Below, piece after piece: positions 58,602 through 64,000 of a DNA stretch of 64,000 nucleotides. The notes beneath the pieces were generated by a model. That model ran no database searches, was not told where the DNA came from, and saw only the letters and a program-made list of their open reading frames with translations. This stretch comes from Salsipaludibacter albus (lineage in GTDB: Bacteria > Actinomycetota > Nitriliruptoria > Nitriliruptorales > Nitriliruptoraceae). A program made the translations under genes and the position numbers. Numbering within the stretch: the stretch's first letter is position 1; every line of letters begins with the position of its first letter. The stretch is from positions 62,001-126,000 of the forward strand of contig NZ_JAHOPH010000003.1 of assembly GCF_019798055.1 (NCBI RefSeq). The letters run 5' to 3'.

Positions 58602-59486
58602 ATGACCGACGCGACCACCGTCCAGGCCCCGGACGACCCCGGACACGCCCAGGATCCCCGTGCCGCCGCTCGAGCCGACCCGGCAGCATCGACTGCCGGC
58701 TGGCAGCTCGACGACGACGCTGCCCGCGCCTACCAGCACCACCTCGTGCCGGCCATCTTCGACCGGCTCGCCCGTCGCCTGGTCGAGGTCGCGGAGGTTG
58801 CCCCGGGCGACCGCGTGCTCGACGTCGCCTGCGGGACCGGCGTGGTCGCCCGCGCTGCAGGCCGCGTCGTCGGGGACAGTGGTCGGGTCGTGGGCGTGGA
58901 CGTCAACGAGTCCATGCTGGCCACGGCTCGGGCACTGGACGACGGCATCACCTACCTGGCCGGAATCGCCGAGTCCCTGCCGGTCGGCGACGACCAGGTG
59001 GACGTCGTGACCTGTCAGCAGGCCCTCCAGTTCCTGCCCGATCCTGTCGCGGCCGTCGCGGAGATGCGCCGGGTCGCGGTGCCGGGCGGGCGCGTGGCCT
59101 TCAGCGTGCTGCGTGGCCTGGCAGCCAACCCCGTGTACGAGGTGTTCCGGTCGGCGCTCGAGCGCCACGCCGGTGCGGAGGCAGGGCGGATGATCGCGTC
59201 ACCCTTCGGCGGGGGCGACGGCGAGGCCCTGCGCGAGACCGCGCTGGCTGCGGGCCTCGAGCAGGTCACGGTGCGCATCGCCGTGGACGAGGAGCGGTTC
59301 CCCTCGGTGTCCGACTTCGTCCACCACGAGGCCGCCAGTTCCCCGCTCGCGGTCGAGTTGGCGCGCCTCGACGAGGGCCGTCGCACCGCCCTGGTCGACG
59401 ACCTGGAGTCCCGCCTCGCCTCCCACCAGGACGATCTCGGCCTCGTCTTCGCCAACGAGACGTGGATCGTGACCGCGCGGGCCTGA
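58602..59486 (+). CDS. SAM-dependent class I methyltransferase
   Basis: A 294-residue Rossmann-fold methyltransferase. Motif I is VLDVACGTGVVARAA, then VVGVDVNESML as the acidic loop after strand 2, and VVTCQQALQFLPDP as motif II/IV. The region YQHHLVPAIFDRLARRL at the start is typical of UbiE/Methyltransf_11-type enzymes. Substrate is unknown. Start ATG at 58602 has GAGGA upstream. It is divergent from the LuxR-type gene and probably regulated by it. Confidence 0.85.
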   Translation: MTDATTVQAPDDPGHAQDPRAAARADPAASTAGWQLDDDAARAYQHHLVPAIFDRLARRLVEVAEVAPGDRVLDVACGTGVVARAAGRVVGDSGRVVGVDVNESMLATARALDDGITYLAGIAESLPVGDDQVDVVTCQQALQFLPDPVAAVAEMRRVAVPGGRVAFSVLRGLAANPVYEVFRSALERHAGAEAGRMIASPFGGGDGEALRETALAAGLEQVTVRIAVDEERFPSVSDFVHHEAASSPLAVELARLDEGRRTALVDDLESRLASHQDDLGLVFANETWIVTARA

Positions 59487-59580
59487 GCGATGGGCACGGG
59501 CCGACGTCCGGTGTTCGCCACGGGCACCCGCCTCCTACGATCGTCCGTCCGATCGTTCGGGTCGTCCCGGGAGGTGGCAG

Positions 59581-60474
59581 GTGCAGCAGATCGTCCCCGA
59601 AGTCGGCCTGTCCGCCGATCCCGTCCATGGTGAGGGCCCGATCTGGGACGCCCGGAACGGCTGGCTGCACTGGGTCGACGTGACCGGTGGGGTCGTCCAC
59701 ACCCTCGACCTCGCGACCGGCCGGGACCGATCCCTGGTGCTGGACCAGATGGTCGGCGCAGTCGCCCTGCGTGAGGCCGGTGGCCTGGCGGTCGCCGGGG
59801 AGCGAGGCTTCGGGCTGCTGGACCACGACGACCTGGTCCGGGACGGCACGATCGACCTCCCCCTGGTCGCCGAGGTCGTCGGTGACCCGACGATGCGCTT
59901 CAACGACGGGGAGTGCGACCCGTCCGGCCGGTTCTGGGCCGGGGCCATGGCCAAGGAGGCGACCCCGGGTCGTGGCCGGGTCCACCGGCTCGATCCCGAC
60001 CGCACGTCCGAGCAGGTGCTGGCCGGGATGACGGTTCCCAACGGCATGTCGTGGTCCGACGACGGCGCGACGCTGCTGCTGGCGGACTCGGCCTCGACGT
60101 CGGTCGACCTGGTGGACGTGGAGGTGGCCACCGGTGGCGTGCTGGGCCGGCGACCCCACCTGCGCCTGCACGACGGACCCGGCGTGCCCGACGGCATCAC
60201 GACCGATGCCGAGGGCGGGACCTGGGTGGCGCACTACGCGGGGGGCGAGGTCCGCCGGTACCTGTCCGACGGCCGGGTCGACCGGATCGTCGAGCTGCCG
60301 GTCTCCAAGCCGACCAGCTGCTGCTTCGCGGGCGACGACCTCGACCAGTTGTGGATCTCCACGACCTCCGAGGAGCTCGACCAGGACGAGCGACGGGCCC
60401 AGCCGCACGCCGGGTCGCTGTTCGTGTGCGAGCCCGGCGTCGTCGGCCGCCAGCCGTTCCGCTTCGCGGGATGA
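59581..60474 (+). CDS. SMP-30/gluconolactonase-family protein
   Basis: A 297-residue six-bladed beta-propeller of the SMP-30/gluconolactonase/LRE group. The pattern GEGPIWDARNGWLHWVD gives a metal-binding Glu. RFNDGECDPSGRFWAGAM gives a conserved Asn-Asp, VPNGMSWSDDGATLLLADS another Asn, and GVPDGITTDAEGGTWVA a conserved Asp. It would hydrolyse a sugar lactone. GTG at 59581 follows GGGAGG at good spacing. It converges with the PLP gene, with only a 10-bp gap between stops. Confidence 0.88.
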   Translation: MQQIVPEVGLSADPVHGEGPIWDARNGWLHWVDVTGGVVHTLDLATGRDRSLVLDQMVGAVALREAGGLAVAGERGFGLLDHDDLVRDGTIDLPLVAEVVGDPTMRFNDGECDPSGRFWAGAMAKEATPGRGRVHRLDPDRTSEQVLAGMTVPNGMSWSDDGATLLLADSASTSVDLVDVEVATGGVLGRRPHLRLHDGPGVPDGITTDAEGGTWVAHYAGGEVRRYLSDGRVDRIVELPVSKPTSCCFAGDDLDQLWISTTSEELDQDERRAQPHAGSLFVCEPGVVGRQPFRFAG

Positions 60475-60484
60475 CGGTCGGAGG

Positions 60485-61660
60485 TCAGACCGCGGCCAGG
60501 GCCTGGTCCAGGTCGGCCAGCAGGTCGGCGGCGTCCTCGATGCCGACCGAGTAGCGCACCAGCCCCTCGGGGATCCCCGCGATCGCACGTTCGTCGTCGG
60601 TCAGCTCGACGTGGCTGGTCGTGGCCGGGGGGCCGGCGATCGTCTCGACCTGGCCGAGGTTGGCGGCGAGGTAGGCGTAGCGCAGGTTGCCCAGCACGGT
60701 CTCCACGGCGGGGAACCCACCCTCGACCGCGAAGCTGAGCATCCCGCCGAAGCCGTCCATCTGCCGCGTGGCGACGTCGTGGTGGGGGTGGGTCGGCAGG
60801 CCCGGGTAGTTGACCGCCGTCACCTTGGGGTGGGTGGCGAGGTGCTGGGCGACGGCCAGCGCGGTCTCGTTCTGGCGCTCGACCCGCAGTCCGAGGGTCT
60901 TGAGGCTGCGCAGCATCAGGGCGGCCACCTGCGGGTCCATGCCGGTCCCGATGATCTCGCGCAGTCCGTAGATGCGCTCGACCAGGGCCTTCGAGCCGAC
61001 GGCCACGCCACCCAGCACGTCGCCGTGGCCACCCAGGAACTTCGAGGCCGAGTGCAGCACCACGTCGGCGCCCAGCGTCACCGGGCGGGTGTTGATCGGC
61101 GTGGCGAACGTGTTGTCGACCACGGTCACGGCACCGACCTCGGCGGCCGCGCCGGCGAGCCGCTGCAGGTCGAGCACCTTGCAGGTCGGGTTCGTCGGCG
61201 ACTCGAGGTAGAGCAGGTCGCAGCCCGCCCGGACCTGTTCCTCGATCGCCTCGTGGTCGTCGGTGTCGAGGACGTCGCACTCCACGCCCCACGCCGGCAG
61301 GATCTCGGTGAACAGCAGGTAGGTGCCCCCGTAGGTGTCCTTGACGGTGACGACCCGGTCGCCCGGACGCAGCAGTGCCTGCAGGGTGGTGAAGATCGCG
61401 GCCATGCCGGTCCCGAAGCTGGTGCCGGCCTCGGCCTCCTCCAGCGCCGCGACCTTGGCCTCGAAGTGGTCGGTCGTCGGGTTGGAGTTGCGGGCGTAGA
61501 TGTGGCCCTCGGCCTCGCCCAGCGCGACCGCCCGCCACGAGGCAACGTCGGGGTAGGCGAAGGCCGAGTTGGCCACGATCGGCGGGACCACGCTGCGGGT
61601 CGTGGGGTCGACCTCCTCGGTGAGGTGGACGGACTTCGTCGAGGGTCCGGGCGTGGTCAT
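60485..61660 (-). CDS. Cystathionine gamma-synthase/lyase-family PLP enzyme
   Basis: A 391-residue Cys/Met-metabolism PLP enzyme. The PLP-lysine motif is [17 protein letters not shown] with Lys in SASK, together with [28 protein letters not shown] and YLESPTNPT. The Ser-Ala-Ser-Lys motif and [14 protein letters not shown] near the end are typical of MetB/MetC/methionine gamma-lyase types; the exact reaction cannot be settled by eye. Start ATG at 61660 has no strong Shine-Dalgarno. A 380-bp spacer with three hairpin repeats separates it from the divergent glycerol kinase gene. Confidence 0.88.
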   Translation of the reverse strand: MTTPGPSTKSVHLTEEVDPTTRSVVPPIVANSAFAYPDVASWRAVALGEAEGHIYARNSNPTTDHFEAKVAALEEAEAGTSFGTGMAAIFTTLQALLRPGDRVVTVKDTYGGTYLLFTEILPAWGVECDVLDTDDHEAIEEQVRAGCDLLYLESPTNPTCKVLDLQRLAGAAAEVGAVTVVDNTFATPINTRPVTLGADVVLHSASKFLGGHGDVLGGVAVGSKALVERIYGLREIIGTGMDPQVAALMLRSLKTLGLRVERQNETALAVAQHLATHPKVTAVNYPGLPTHPHHDVATRQMDGFGGMLSFAVEGGFPAVETVLGNLRYAYLAANLGQVETIAGPPATTSHVELTDDERAIAGIPEGLVRYSVGIEDAADLLADLDQALAAV

Positions 61661-61773
61661 GCTGGCTCTTCCGCGATGGCTGGGACACGAGGAACGGCCC
61701 TCGCGGGGCCGGACCGCGCAGTCTACGCCTCCCACCCGTCCGCCGGCACGACGCCCCCCGGGGGTCGGCCTCG

Positions 61774-61962
61774 AGCGGGTGCAATCCGGTGCGGGTTCCG
61801 CTCGGTCCTGCACCCGCTGGCGACCTGCCGTGCACCAATCCGTCGAGCGGGTGCATTCCGGTGCGGGTTCCGCTCGGTCCTGCACCCGCTGACGAACTCC
61901 CATGCGTCGATCCGTCGAGCGGGTGCACTTCGGTGCGGGTTCCGCTCGGTCCTGCACCCGCT
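61774..61962. repeat. Three tandem 72-bp-period repeats, each with a long hairpin
   Basis: Three units start at 61774, 61846 and 61918, exactly 72 bp apart. In each, AGCGGGTGCA pairs with TGCACCCGCT 25 bp later (61774-61783/61809-61818, 61846-61855/61881-61890, 61918-61927/61953-61962), enclosing a conserved segment with a smaller GCGG-GTT-CCGC hairpin. The 27-28 bp between units is not conserved apart from a CGTCGAG lead-in before units 2 and 3. The block sits between the divergent PLP enzyme and glycerol kinase genes. Confidence 0.85.
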
Positions 61963-62039
61963 CGGAGGGGTCGCCCGGCCGGGGGCCGCCTACGGTGGCG
62001 CTCGGTCCCAACACGGCACGGACGACAGGACGACACGGC

Positions 62040-63560
<1,521 letters not shown>

Positions 63561-63664
63561 CGTTGTCCCCCGAACTCTCCTCGAGCGTGATGGCCTGGTG
63601 CACCAGTCTGCGGTGATCGGTCACGCTCGGTGGTGGGGGTTCAGGGCGCGGGGGCGGTTCGCGA

Positions 63665-64000
63665 TCAGGACCAGCCGCGGGTGTCCTGGGGGCGCAGCGG
63701 CTCGCCGGCCTCGGCCCTGGCGACAAGCGAGGCCGGGGGCGTGAAGCGGTCGCCCCAGCGGTCGGCCAGTTCCTTGCAGCGGGCCACGAACCCGGTGGTG
63801 CCGCCCGGGTAGCCGTCGACGTACTGGGCGACGCCACCGGTCCACGCCGGGAACCCGATCCCGAAGATCGAGCCGATGTTGGCGTCCGGGAAGGTCTCGA
63901 TCACGCCCTCGTCGAGGCACTTCACGGTCTCGAGCGCCTCGGCGAACAGCATCCGCTCCTGCAGGTCGACCAGCAGCGCGTCGTCATCGTCCCGGCGGTG
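63665..64000 (-). CDS. C-terminal end of a fatty-acid oxidation multifunctional protein (FadB/FadJ-like), 5' end outside the window
   Basis: At least 112 codons read leftward into the window. The product contains RMLFAEALETVKCLDEGVIE, then GSIFGIGFPAWTGGVAQYVD and CKELADRWGDRFTP near the end. These are hallmarks of the C-terminal 3-hydroxyacyl-CoA dehydrogenase domain of FadB/FadJ-type enzymes (the IGFP.W.GG loop). The N-terminal enoyl-CoA hydratase part lies beyond the right edge. Confidence 0.88.
   Translation of the reverse strand, partial: HRRDDDDALLVDLQERMLFAEALETVKCLDEGVIETFPDANIGSIFGIGFPAWTGGVAQYVDGYPGGTTGFVARCKELADRWGDRFTPPASLVARAEAGEPLRPQDTRGWS

Noticed and set aside
61774-61962. 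Tandem repeats as a CRISPR array
   Set aside because: Only three units, repeat part too long (about 48 bp) with extensive internal hairpins, short partly similar spacers, and no cas genes.

Overview
The window is high-GC actinobacterial DNA. GC-rich codons, an ECF-type promoter motif, a GAF-ANTAR protein and PrgI/SCO6880-type transfer proteins all point to Actinomycetota. An Euzebya- or Nitriliruptor-like lineage is only a guess. The window has two parts: a conjugative, replicating mobile element (1 to about 28.1 kb, left end outside the window) and a GC-richer chromosomal segment (about 28.5 to 64 kb) of ordinary metabolic, regulatory and transport genes.

Mobile element. The left edge (1-3.1 kb) is cargo and debris: a frameshifted toxin-nuclease remnant, a two-gene unit (DUF6731-like protein plus a four-helix membrane protein), and a gene-poor stretch with a pair of about 95-bp direct repeats. 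At 3.1-13.2 kb lies the transfer apparatus. A leftward pair encodes a membrane-anchored NTF2/VirB8-like protein and a cell-wall hydrolase. It diverges from a rightward, tightly overlapping operon: ParA/MinD ATPase, DUF6112 VirB2-like subunit, membrane-anchored subunit, TrbL/VirB6-like channel, PrgI/SCO6880 protein, VirB4-like ATPase and VirD4/TraG coupling protein. Cargo follows at 13.3-20.4 kb: a single-polypeptide Type ISP restriction-modification enzyme and an XRE/ImmA-type regulator with a partner gene. From 27.8 back to 20.9 kb runs one leftward operon: winged-helix replication initiator-like protein, 144-aa protein, Cys-rich 263-aa protein, MobF relaxase-helicase, and an Rv3235-like protein with a relaxase-like tail. 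The middle of the initiator gene holds iterons and DnaA boxes, that is, a probable origin nested in its own initiator gene.

Attachment region (27.8-28.5 kb). The 3' half of a tRNA-Arg(ACG) sits here without its 5' half. It is flanked on both sides by GGTACAC(G/A) repeats resembling integrase arm sites, and is followed by the catalytic C-terminus of a truncated tyrosine integrase. This looks like an attP, or a junction between tandem elements, rather than a simple attR.

Chromosome. Next to the element is a decayed sugar locus (lacI pseudogene, GH32/GH68-like hydrolase, 40-codon permease remnant). It is followed by a serine beta-lactamase-like hydrolase, a secreted beta-helix protein, DUF305 and DUF6766-like membrane proteins, a GAF-ANTAR regulator, a lipoprotein, a stand-alone LigD-type polymerase, overlapping pta-ackA, a gamma-glutamylcyclotransferase-fold protein, an S10 carboxypeptidase, an ECF sigma factor divergent from a quinone oxidoreductase with a GGAAC-N16-CGTT promoter, a DksA/TraR zinc-finger protein, a small lipoprotein, a DpaL-like PLP enzyme, a beta-propeller protein, a PfpI protein, a secreted 5'-nucleotidase, topoisomerase IB, an S15-hydrolase/ABC-ATPase fusion with its permease, a LuxR-type regulator divergent from a methyltransferase, an SMP-30 protein, a cystathionine gamma-synthase-type enzyme, glycerol kinase and the end of a fatty-acid oxidation multifunctional protein. 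Three hairpin repeats at an exact 72-bp period separate the last PLP enzyme gene from glpK.
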